From: Candidatus Omnitrophota bacterium
GTDB lineage: Bacteria > Omnitrophota > Gorgyraeia > B26-G9
NCBI GenBank assembly: GCA_018399295.1
Contig: JAGYOO010000110.1
Span: forward strand, 1-5,687
Direction of reading: 5' to 3'
Length of the DNA: 5,687 nucleotides
This document shows, in pieces, positions 1 through 5,120 of this stretch. The notes under the pieces were generated by a model. It made no database searches and was not told the origin of the DNA. It saw nothing but the letters and a program-made list of their open reading frames with translations. Position 1 is the stretch's first letter. Each line of letters begins with the position of its first letter. The translations under genes were made by a program, and so were the position numbers.

Positions 1-187
1 TGGCCCGGGATTTTTTTTCCGATAACAGGATATATCCCTTTTCCTCCAGCGCCTTCAGATAATCCCGGACCGTGCCGGTGGAACCATATCCGAATTCAGC
101 GGCAATCTCCCGAATGGTCGGCGGCAGACCGTTGCGGACCTGCTCCCGGATAAACGCCAGCACTTCGCCCTGTTTTTTAGTAATCAT
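1..187 (-). CDS. lexA: LexA repressor, N-terminal DNA-binding part (cut by window edge)
   Basis: Only the first 62 codons are inside the window; the rest lies to the left. The visible part is the winged-helix DNA-binding domain of LexA, the SOS-response repressor that cleaves itself when RecA is activated on single-stranded DNA. Recognisable points are the K-Q-G-E-V-L-x-F-I-R opening helix, the L-P-P-T-I-R-E-I-A-A segment (about residues 20-29), the G-Y-G-S-T-G-T-V recognition-helix start (about 33-40) and the D-Y-L-K-A-L-E-E-K-G-Y-I wing (about 42-53). The latent protease domain with its Ser/Lys pair cannot be checked. The start ATG (187-185) is preceded by an A-rich then G8 run that supplies a purine-rich ribosome site. 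The recognition helix (S-T-G-T-V-R-D-Y) differs from E. coli LexA (S-P-N-A-A-E-E-H), so a different operator is expected. The gene has its own promoter and operator just upstream. Confidence 0.93.
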   Translation of the reverse strand, partial: MITKKQGEVLAFIREQVRNGLPPTIREIAAEFGYGSTGTVRDYLKALEEKGYILLSEKKSRA

Positions 188-224
188 ACCCCCCCCTTTT
201 TTCTTTAACCTTATGCTAAAAACC

Positions 225-254
225 AGTATACCGCACATTTGTGTGGTAAGTCAA
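225..254 (-). promoter_or_regulatory. sigma70-type promoter of lexA
   Basis: On the minus strand there is TTGACT (254-249), an 18-base spacer, and TATACT (230-225). Each hexamer matches the consensus TTGACA/TATAAT at five of six positions. Transcription would begin near 218, giving a leader of about 30 bases before the lexA ATG. The whole spacer is filled by a palindrome, as expected of a repressor-controlled promoter. Seen in sequence; promoter activity is inferred. Confidence 0.78.
229..248. promoter_or_regulatory. candidate LexA operator (20-bp palindrome)
   Basis: The plus strand reads TACCGCACATTTGTGTGGTA. Pairing position 229 with 248 and working inward, eight of ten base pairs are symmetric, giving half-sites ACC(G/A)CACA and TGTGTGGT. 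It sits between the -35 and -10 hexamers and overlaps two bases of the -10, the classic place for an autoregulating repressor. LexA in most bacteria represses its own gene, so LexA is the natural candidate binder. The motif is not the E. coli CTGT-N8-ACAG box or the Gram-positive GAAC-N4-GTTC box. Binding by LexA is inference. Confidence 0.62.
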
Positions 255-316
255 GAAAAAACACTCTTATTATCGTAAGACATTAAAAACATGAGGTTAA
301 GATAAACAGAGGGGCA

Positions 317-577
317 CTATCTGCGGATTATACTAAGCTCAACATCAACCTTTTCGCCAAACACGCGGGGATTTACTGAACCGCGTGAGCCGACATAAAA
401 TTCAGGCCGAACCAGAGGCGGCGGGGTAAGCCGTTCCAATTCATTAATCTGCTGCAGCGAGGCCAGCATCTCCGGAAGCTGTCCGTAATTTATCTGAAAA
501 ACGAACTTTATCCCCAGCCCGGAATCGTCGCGAAAACGCTGCGTTTTCAATTCCGCGACCCCGGAGACTGTCTTTAA
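317..577 (-). pseudogene. C-terminal part of the zf-HC2 protein, detached by a -1 frameshift
   Basis: This frame is open from just after a TGA at 613-611 down to the TAG at 319-317. The only plausible start in it is a TTG at 550 with no evident ribosome site. Its translation reads smoothly on from the upstream zinc-finger gene if the ribosome or the sequence shifts by -1 anywhere in 577-610: an amphipathic stretch (L-K-T-V-S-G-V-A-E-L-K-T-Q-R-F), then a hydrophobic beta strand (I-K-F-V-F-Q-I), a helix (L-P-E-M-L-A-S-L-Q-Q-I) and a final strand (V-D-V-E-L-S-I). This strand-helix-strand pattern resembles the extracytoplasmic DUF4349-like domains often found on membrane-anchored proteins, but that comparison is from memory of the pattern only. 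Joined to the front part the product would be about 233 residues. Alternatives are a sequencing error, a true mutation in an A4 or T4 run, or an independently translated 77-residue protein. Confidence 0.6.
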
Positions 578-1017
578 AACCGTTTTACCCGGCCCAGAGA
601 GGCCCGATAATCAGCCGCGCGCATCAGCCACTTCTGCCGGCTGTCCTGGATGATCAACCCCTGGTTGCCGGAAACCTTTACCTCTTTAACAGCCGTGTCA
701 TCCGAAAGCATACCTTCCGGTCCCTCCCGGACTTCCCCTGAAGCCGAACCGCATAGCAGCGCTCCGAATGCCGCCGCGAACAACAGTGCCATACCCAGCC
801 GCCGGGGCAAGATACCTTTCTCCGGCGTCCCAGATTCATCCTGACGCGGCTTTTGATAAAGCCCTTTCATCAACTCCGCCATCCGGGTTAACGAACCGAC
901 CCGGGTCGAACATTCAGAACACGTTTGAAGATGCGCGCGCATGTCCCGGCGGCGCGGCCGGTCCAGCCGGTCTTCCAGAAAATCGAACAACAGCTTGCGG
1001 CATTCGCGGCAATCCAT
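574..1017 (-). CDS. zf-HC2 zinc-finger, single-pass membrane protein (anti-sigma-factor-like), N-terminal part
   Basis: This encodes 147 residues from the ATG at 1017, chosen because AAGGAG (1031-1026) lies 8 bases upstream; a TTG at 1038 is in frame but lacks such a site. The N-terminus is a zf-HC2 domain: Cys3, Cys6, then His29-x3-Cys33-x2-Cys36, the zinc-binding pattern of ZAS-type anti-sigma factors. A charged linker follows, then a hydrophobic segment at about residues 74-91 (L-G-M-A-L-L-F-A-A-A-F-G) preceded by two Arg, so the zinc finger should be cytoplasmic and the C-terminus outside. No sigma factor is visible next door, so the anti-sigma role is only a family-based guess. It follows pgi by 17 bases and is probably co-transcribed with it. 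The frame ends at TAA 576-574, but the 317-577 frame reads like its missing C-terminus, so the gene looks frameshifted. Confidence 0.8.
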   Translation of the reverse strand: MDCRECRKLLFDFLEDRLDRPRRRDMRAHLQTCSECSTRVGSLTRMAELMKGLYQKPRQDESGTPEKGILPRRLGMALLFAAAFGALLCGSASGEVREGPEGMLSDDTAVKEVKVSGNQGLIIQDSRQKWLMRAADYRASLGRVKRF

Positions 1018-1034
1018 GTTCAATACTCCTTTTA

Positions 1035-2336
1035 TCAAGTCCTGGGTTTACCCAGCAGCTTGAACATCTTCTTTTTATACGCCTCCACTCCCGGCTGGTT
1101 AAACGGATTAACGCCATTAAGCAGTCCGGACATGGCCACCGCGCGTTCGAAAAAATAAAACAGCTGACCAAGATGATATGGAGTGCGGGCAGGCATTTCA
1201 ATGGTAAGATTAGGCACTCCGCCGGAAAAATGGGCCTTGGCCGTGGCCTCGTAGGCCTTGCTGTTTATAAACCCCACTTCCTTTCCGGCAAGATAATTCA
1301 GATTATCGATATTATCTTTCCAGGCCGGAACCTTCAGGGACGACTCTTTCTTCACCGTCAGAAAGGTCTCAAACATATTTCTCCGGCCGTCCTGGATCAT
1401 CTGTCCCAGGGAATGAAGGTCGGTAGTGAAGTTGGCCGTGGCCGGCCAGACGCCCTTATGGTCTTTACCTTCGCTTTCCCCGAAAAGCTGTTTCCACCAC
1501 TCGCAGACATAATGGAGTGACGGGTGAAAAGCCGAAAGGATCTCAATATTCTTGCCTTTAGTATACAGCACATGCCTCAGGGCCGCGTAGGCGTAAGCAG
1601 GATTATTTTTAATATCCGGCTTTGAGCCTTTCCGTTCAAAGTCAGCCGCGCCTTTCAGCAGCGCGCGGATATTTATGCCCGCGGCCGCGATCGGAAGAAG
1701 GCCTACCGGGGTCAGAACCGAAAATCTTCCGCCGATGTCATCCGGGATAACAAAGCTTTTATACCCCTGCTCATCGGCCAAACGGCGCAAAGCGCCCTGG
1801 CTTTTATCAGTTGTCGCGATGATCTTCTCCGCGGCCTTTTTTTTGCCGTAAATCCTATCCAGATATTGCCTTACGATCCGGAAGGTAACCGCGGTTTCCG
1901 TGGTCGTCCCGGACTTGGAGATAACATTAACCATTACCTTTTTCCCCTTAATGACCTGAAGCAGATCATTAAGGTAATCGGCGCTGAGGTTCTGCCCGGC
2001 AAAATAGATCAGGGGTTTAGTATCGGAACGCTGCTCGGAAAAAAAAGGTTTAAGAAAATCGATGGTCGCGCGGGCGCCAAGATAGGAACCGCCGATTCCC
2101 AGGACCAGAAGCACGTCAGCCTCCTGCCGCACCCTCCGGGCGGTGGCCTCGATATCCCGAAGAAGCCTGGATGAAAAAGAGGAAGGCAGATCCAGCCAGC
2201 CCGCGTACTCACATCCGGGGCACTGCTTTTTCTGAAGGCTGTCATGAATAAGCCGGATCGGCTTAGCCACGTCATCAAGTTCTTTCTTACTGACGAATCC
2301 GCTAAGATTACTCTTTATCAACCGGATGTTTTCCAC
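1035..2336 (-). CDS. pgi: glucose-6-phosphate isomerase
   Basis: This 433-residue cytoplasmic enzyme interconverts glucose 6-phosphate and fructose 6-phosphate. Its length matches the shorter Firmicutes-type branch rather than the ~550-residue enterobacterial form. Visible family motifs are the sugar-phosphate-binding G-I-G-G-S-Y-L-G (80-87), the SIS phosphate loop S-K-S-G-T-T-T-E-T (140-148), PGI signature 1 D-x-G-G-R-F-S-V-L-T-P-V-G (200-212), G-E-S-E-G-K carrying the likely catalytic Glu (286-291), and signature 2 N-P-F-N-Q-P-G-V-E-A-Y-K (410-421) with the conserved Lys. The start is a GTG at 2336, with AGGAGG (2346-2341) only 4 bases upstream, slightly close but strong. A promoter lies about 115-140 bases upstream. 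The TGA at 1037-1035 is 17 bases before the zf-HC2 start. No damaged motif is seen. Confidence 0.97.
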   Translation of the reverse strand: MENIRLIKSNLSGFVSKKELDDVAKPIRLIHDSLQKKQCPGCEYAGWLDLPSSFSSRLLRDIEATARRVRQEADVLLVLGIGGSYLGARATIDFLKPFFSEQRSDTKPLIYFAGQNLSADYLNDLLQVIKGKKVMVNVISKSGTTTETAVTFRIVRQYLDRIYGKKKAAEKIIATTDKSQGALRRLADEQGYKSFVIPDDIGGRFSVLTPVGLLPIAAAGINIRALLKGAADFERKGSKPDIKNNPAYAYAALRHVLYTKGKNIEILSAFHPSLHYVCEWWKQLFGESEGKDHKGVWPATANFTTDLHSLGQMIQDGRRNMFETFLTVKKESSLKVPAWKDNIDNLNYLAGKEVGFINSKAYEATAKAHFSGGVPNLTIEMPARTPYHLGQLFYFFERAVAMSGLLNGVNPFNQPGVEAYKKKMFKLLGKPRT

Positions 2337-2362
2337 AATGCCTCCTTTATGCTGAACGTCTA

Positions 2363-2395
2363 ATCAGAATCACCAGGAACTCACCAATATCTGAT
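2363..2395 (-). other. possible leader element before pgi
   Basis: In the untranslated leader of pgi, ATCAGA (2363-2368) and TCTGAT (2390-2395) form a perfect 6-base inverted repeat. The intervening 21 bases contain two direct copies of TCACCA (2370-2375 and 2381-2386), 11 bases apart, about one helical turn. In the RNA this would be a short hairpin with two UGGUGA motifs in its loop. The stem is short and no known riboswitch is recognised; it may be chance. Confidence 0.25.
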
Positions 2396-2449
2396 CGCGG
2401 AGAACAACTAAAGCACGGATCTCAAGCGACAGAAAAGCGTCCTTAATTT

Positions 2450-2478
2450 ATTCTGAAACACTTACCGGTAATTGTCAA
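2450..2478 (-). promoter_or_regulatory. sigma70-type promoter upstream of pgi
   Basis: On the minus strand there is a perfect TTGACA (2478-2473), a 17-base spacer, and CAGAAT (2455-2450; four of six with TATAAT). Transcription would start near 2443, leaving a leader of about 105 bases before the pgi GTG. The spacer contains a perfect 10-base palindrome, TTACCGGTAA (2462-2471), which might be a regulator site. The promoter probably drives pgi and the zf-HC2 gene. It lies just after the Nudix gene stop. Confidence 0.65.
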
Positions 2479-2508
2479 GAAGGTTAGCCTCCGGACATGC
2501 GGCCGATT

Positions 2509-3018
2509 TTACAGCCAACCGCAGAAAGCCAGGGCGCAGATAGTCTTGGCATCAACTATCCGGTTGGCTTCAAAAAGCTCGCGCGTCTGCTTTCGGCTCA
2601 GCACACAGGGTTCGATTATCTCGTCATCTTCCAGCGCGGGATTATCTCTTTCCAGGCCGTGAGCCAGATAAATGGTTATCTTTTCCGTGGTATACCCGGG
2701 CGTGGGATAGATCTGCCCGAGACGGGAGATCTTTTTTGCGATATAGCCTGTCTCTTCCCGCAGTTCACGGCGGGCGCAATCCAGCGGTCTCTCACCCTCA
2801 TTCAGGGTGCCGGCCGGCAATTCCAGGATGTACCGGTCAATCACCGGGCGGTACTGCTCGAGAAAAACCATTTTATACCGGCTCAACAACGGGATAATCA
2901 AAACCGCGCCCGGATGTTTTACGATCTCCAGATCCATCAGCCGGCCGTTCGGCAGCATCTTCTGCTGCTTTACCACGTTTAAAAGCTTACCCTTGAATTC
3001 CATTTTCTGTTTTTTCAT
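2509..3018 (-). CDS. Nudix hydrolase, ADP-ribose pyrophosphatase type
   Basis: The 169-residue product carries a complete Nudix box at residues 70-92, fitting G-x5-E-x7-R-E-U-x-E-E-x-G-U: Gly70, Glu76, Arg84-Glu85, Glu88-Glu89, Gly91. The acidic residues bind the Mg2+ used to split a nucleoside diphosphate linked to another group. The Q-Y-R motif (55-57), E-L-P-A-G just before the box (66-70) and P-G-Y-T-T-E about 15 residues after it (107-112) are features of the ADP-ribose pyrophosphatase (NudF/ADPRase) branch, which yields AMP and ribose 5-phosphate. Substrate choice remains inferred; a related nucleotide sugar is possible. The start at ATG 3018 has only a weak GGAT upstream; the ATG at 3003 is an alternative. 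The gene begins 15 bases beyond a strong terminator and shows no clear promoter of its own, so expression may rely on read-through. Confidence 0.9.
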   Translation of the reverse strand: MKKQKMEFKGKLLNVVKQQKMLPNGRLMDLEIVKHPGAVLIIPLLSRYKMVFLEQYRPVIDRYILELPAGTLNEGERPLDCARRELREETGYIAKKISRLGQIYPTPGYTTEKITIYLAHGLERDNPALEDDEIIEPCVLSRKQTRELFEANRIVDAKTICALAFCGWL

Positions 3019-3033
3019 AATATCGTATCCAAG

Positions 3034-3062
3034 AAAAAAGGGGCGGACTGAACGTCCACCCC
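3034..3062 (-). terminator. intrinsic terminator after gap
   Basis: In minus-strand RNA, GGGGUGGAC (3062-3054), loop GUUCA (3053-3049) and GUCCGCCCC (3048-3040) form a 9-pair G/C-rich stem, followed directly by U6 (3039-3034). The stem includes one U-G wobble (3058/3044) that would be a C-A mismatch in plus-strand RNA, so the structure favours minus-strand use. It can be extended by flanking A4 (3066-3063) pairing with the U-run. It lies 17 bases after the gap stop codon. Confidence 0.92.
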
Positions 3063-3079
3063 TTTTAGTTATGACTGGT

Positions 3080-4090
3080 TCAAATGCCCTTTGTCATTAC
3101 CAGTTCGATCAGGTCTACTACCCGGTTCGAATAACCCCATTCATTGTCATACCAGGAAAGCAGCTTGAAGAATCCCTGGCCCATCTTCAGCGTGCTTAAT
3201 GAATCAAAGATCGAGGAATGAGTATCGCCGATAATGTCCACCGAAACGATCGGCTCGTCACAATACCGCAGAATGTTCTTCATCAACGGATCTTCGGAGG
3301 CCTTTTTCATCGCCGCGTTAAGTTCTTCCACTGAAGGATCTTTGCTGAGTCTTACCGAAAGATCCACAATCGATCCCGTGGGAACCGGCACGCGCATGGC
3401 CAGACCATTGAGCTTGCCGTTAAGTTCCGGGATTACCAGTCCGACCGCCCGAGCCGCGCCGGTGGTAGTCGGGATGATCGACAGCGCCGCCGCGCGGGCG
3501 CGCCGCAGATCGGAATGCGGCAGATCCAGAATATTCTGATCATTCGTATACGCGTGGACAGTCGTCATTAACCCCTCGACCACACCGAAATTATCGTTTA
3601 TAACCTTCACCATCGGCGCCAGACAGTTAGTGGTACATGAGGCGTTGGAGATAATAATATCTTCGTTCTTCAGATCACCGTCGTTTACTCCGAGAACAAT
3701 GGTATTATCGATTTTATCTTTAGCCGGAACGGTCAGAATAACTTTTTTCGCGCCCGCTTCCACGTGTCCCATTATCAGTTCCCGCTTATTGAATACCCCG
3801 GTAGACTCGATGACCAGATCCACAACCTCGTCTTTCCAGGGCAGCTGCTTCGGATCACGCACGGACAGGATCTTTATCTCCTTGCCGTCAACAATGATCG
3901 AACCATCCCCGGCTTTAACGGATTTCGGATATACGCCGTAAACTGAATCGTATTTCAGAAGATGGGCCAGGGTTTTGGGGCTGGTCAGATCGTTTATCGC
4001 GATAATCTCGATATCTTCACGCTCCGACGCGATCTTAAATACCTGCCGGCCGATTCTGCCAAAACCATTAATTGCGATACGAATCCCCAT
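3080..4090 (-). CDS. gap: glyceraldehyde-3-phosphate dehydrogenase, type I
   Basis: This 336-residue cytoplasmic glycolytic enzyme oxidises and phosphorylates glyceraldehyde 3-phosphate to 1,3-bisphosphoglycerate. The length is normal. The Rossmann loop N-G-F-G-R-I-G-R is at residues 8-15, and Asp34 in I-N-D-L sits at the end of the second strand, the residue that favours NAD over NADP. The active-site block is A-S-C-T-T-N-C-L (150-157) with nucleophile Cys152; the catalytic base is His179 in T-V-H-A-Y-T. The substrate-binding segment T-T-T-G-A-A-R-A-V (208-216) and the C-terminal W-Y-D-N-E-W-G-Y-S are intact. The ATG at 4090 has AAAGGAGG (4104-4097) 6 bases upstream. It follows galT by 34 bases without a visible terminator, so the two are probably one transcript, ending at the hairpin just downstream. 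Confidence 0.98.
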   Translation of the reverse strand: MGIRIAINGFGRIGRQVFKIASEREDIEIIAINDLTSPKTLAHLLKYDSVYGVYPKSVKAGDGSIIVDGKEIKILSVRDPKQLPWKDEVVDLVIESTGVFNKRELIMGHVEAGAKKVILTVPAKDKIDNTIVLGVNDGDLKNEDIIISNASCTTNCLAPMVKVINDNFGVVEGLMTTVHAYTNDQNILDLPHSDLRRARAAALSIIPTTTGAARAVGLVIPELNGKLNGLAMRVPVPTGSIVDLSVRLSKDPSVEELNAAMKKASEDPLMKNILRYCDEPIVSVDIIGDTHSSIFDSLSTLKMGQGFFKLLSWYDNEWGYSNRVVDLIELVMTKGI

Positions 4091-4124
4091 CCTGTACCTC
4101 CTTTAAGTTTAAATAATGACTCCC

Positions 4125-5120
4125 TTACGGACTGCCGCATTCCCGCAGCAGAGCCGCTGCCGTTTCCGGCGGGCTGGGATTAATGTAAAACCCGGTTCCC
4201 CACTCAAAACCAGCGGCCCGGGTCAGTTTGGGCACAATCTCAATATGCCAGTGAAAATAGTCCAGTTCCTCTTCAATCTGGACGGGAGATGTGTTAATAA
4301 TAAAATTAAACGGGGGATCTGTCAATACTTTTTTTAGACGGAAAAGGGTACGCCGGAGCATCTCCGCCAGCAGCCGCAAAGACCGGTCTTCCAGGCGGTA
4401 GAAATGGGAATGATGCGACCGGGGAATAATCCAGGTCTCGAACGGCGAAGTGGAAGCAAAAGGAGCAAAACAGATGAACTCATCATTCTCATCCACTATC
4501 CTCACCCTGTCTTCCTGTTCCTGCCGGATGATATCGCAAAACACGCACCGTTCCTTGAACTCATAATACTTTTCCGCGCCGCGCAAGGCCTCGTTTACCT
4601 TTTTCGGAACAATCGGCAGGGCAATCAGCTGGGAGTGAGAGTGCCGCAGCGAGGCCCCGGCGCTCCAGCCATGGTTCTTGAACACCAGCACATACTGCAG
4701 TCGCCGGTCCTGTTTAAGGTCGATAAACCGGGCGCGATAGGCCCGGATAATCCGCTCAAACTGGGAATCATCCAGATCAGCGATAGAAAGAGAATGGTCC
4801 GGGGTCTCTATGATAACCTCGTGCACTCCAACTCCATTCATCCGATCATAAGCGCCCAGTCCTTCCCGCTCAAGCTCACCCTCTGCCCGCAGGGCCGGAA
4901 ACTTATTCGCTACCACCCTTACCTTCCAGCCGGACTCATCCTGTTCACAATATATATCTCCGGGAATCTTCTCTTCATTCCCCGGGCAGAACGGACAGAA
5001 GCGGAATTCAGGGGCCGGGCCCGCGTTGTCCGGATGATGGAAGTCCTGAGGGAAAAGAGGATTATCAATCTGTACGATTATCCACCTTCCCAGAACCGGA
5101 TCACGGCGCAGCTGCTGCAT
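4125..5120 (-). CDS. galT: galactose-1-phosphate uridylyltransferase (HIT superfamily)
   Basis: The 331-residue product should exchange UMP between UDP-glucose and galactose 1-phosphate (Leloir pathway), or act on a related hexose phosphate. Two HIT-like halves are visible. The first has C-P-F-C (Cys42, Cys45) and His109 in P-D-H-S, which with His160 make the expected zinc site, and the active-site motif H160-S-H162-S-Q164 in which His162 is the nucleophile that becomes uridylylated. The second half has R-C-V-F-C-D (191-196) and H290-W-H292, matching the second metal site. The ATG at 5120 directly abuts the TAA of the upstream paralogue; its ribosome site GGAGG (5130-5126) lies inside that gene's last codons, so translation is probably coupled. 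Family members also include ADP-sugar phosphorylases, so the exact substrate is open. Confidence 0.9.
   Translation of the reverse strand: MQQLRRDPVLGRWIIVQIDNPLFPQDFHHPDNAGPAPEFRFCPFCPGNEEKIPGDIYCEQDESGWKVRVVANKFPALRAEGELEREGLGAYDRMNGVGVHEVIIETPDHSLSIADLDDSQFERIIRAYRARFIDLKQDRRLQYVLVFKNHGWSAGASLRHSHSQLIALPIVPKKVNEALRGAEKYYEFKERCVFCDIIRQEQEDRVRIVDENDEFICFAPFASTSPFETWIIPRSHHSHFYRLEDRSLRLLAEMLRRTLFRLKKVLTDPPFNFIINTSPVQIEEELDYFHWHIEIVPKLTRAAGFEWGTGFYINPSPPETAAALLRECGSP

Larger units (their letters stand above)
205..300. repeat. 11-base inverted repeat flanking the lexA promoter
   Basis: TTAACCTTATG at 205-215 and CATGAGGTTAA at 290-300 are inverted copies that match at 10 of 11 positions, separated by 74 bases that hold the lexA promoter and palindrome. 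One arm lies in the predicted lexA leader, the other upstream of the -35. They could be paired protein sites that loop the promoter, or chance in an A/T-rich gap; function is unknown. Confidence 0.4.

Noticed and set aside
72..278. 68-codon open frame on the plus strand across the lexA start and promoter
   Set aside because: It runs through the lexA coding region, promoter and palindrome, and its translation is low-complexity.
256..280. Possible terminator after the zinc-finger gene (TCTTA / TAAGA stem with U6 on the minus strand)
   Set aside because: The stem is only five A/U-rich pairs with a six-base loop and three bases before the U-run; too weak to call, although its position is sensible.
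1017..1038. TTG start at 1038 for the zinc-finger gene, overlapping the pgi stop
   Set aside because: The ATG at 1017 has AAGGAG 8 bases upstream and places the first zinc Cys at residue 3, typical of the family; the TTG would put the ribosome site inside the coding region.
768..1520. 250-codon open frame on the plus strand opposite the zinc-finger gene and the end of pgi
   Set aside because: It crosses two real minus-strand genes, has no recognisable domain, and no good ribosome site was seen.
2485..2508. Possible terminator just after the Nudix gene
   Set aside because: Only 3-base stems can be formed in the G/C-rich stretch and no U-run follows.
2497..2982. 161-codon open frame on the plus strand opposite the Nudix gene
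   Set aside because: The minus strand carries an intact Nudix box over the same bases; the plus-strand product has no motif.
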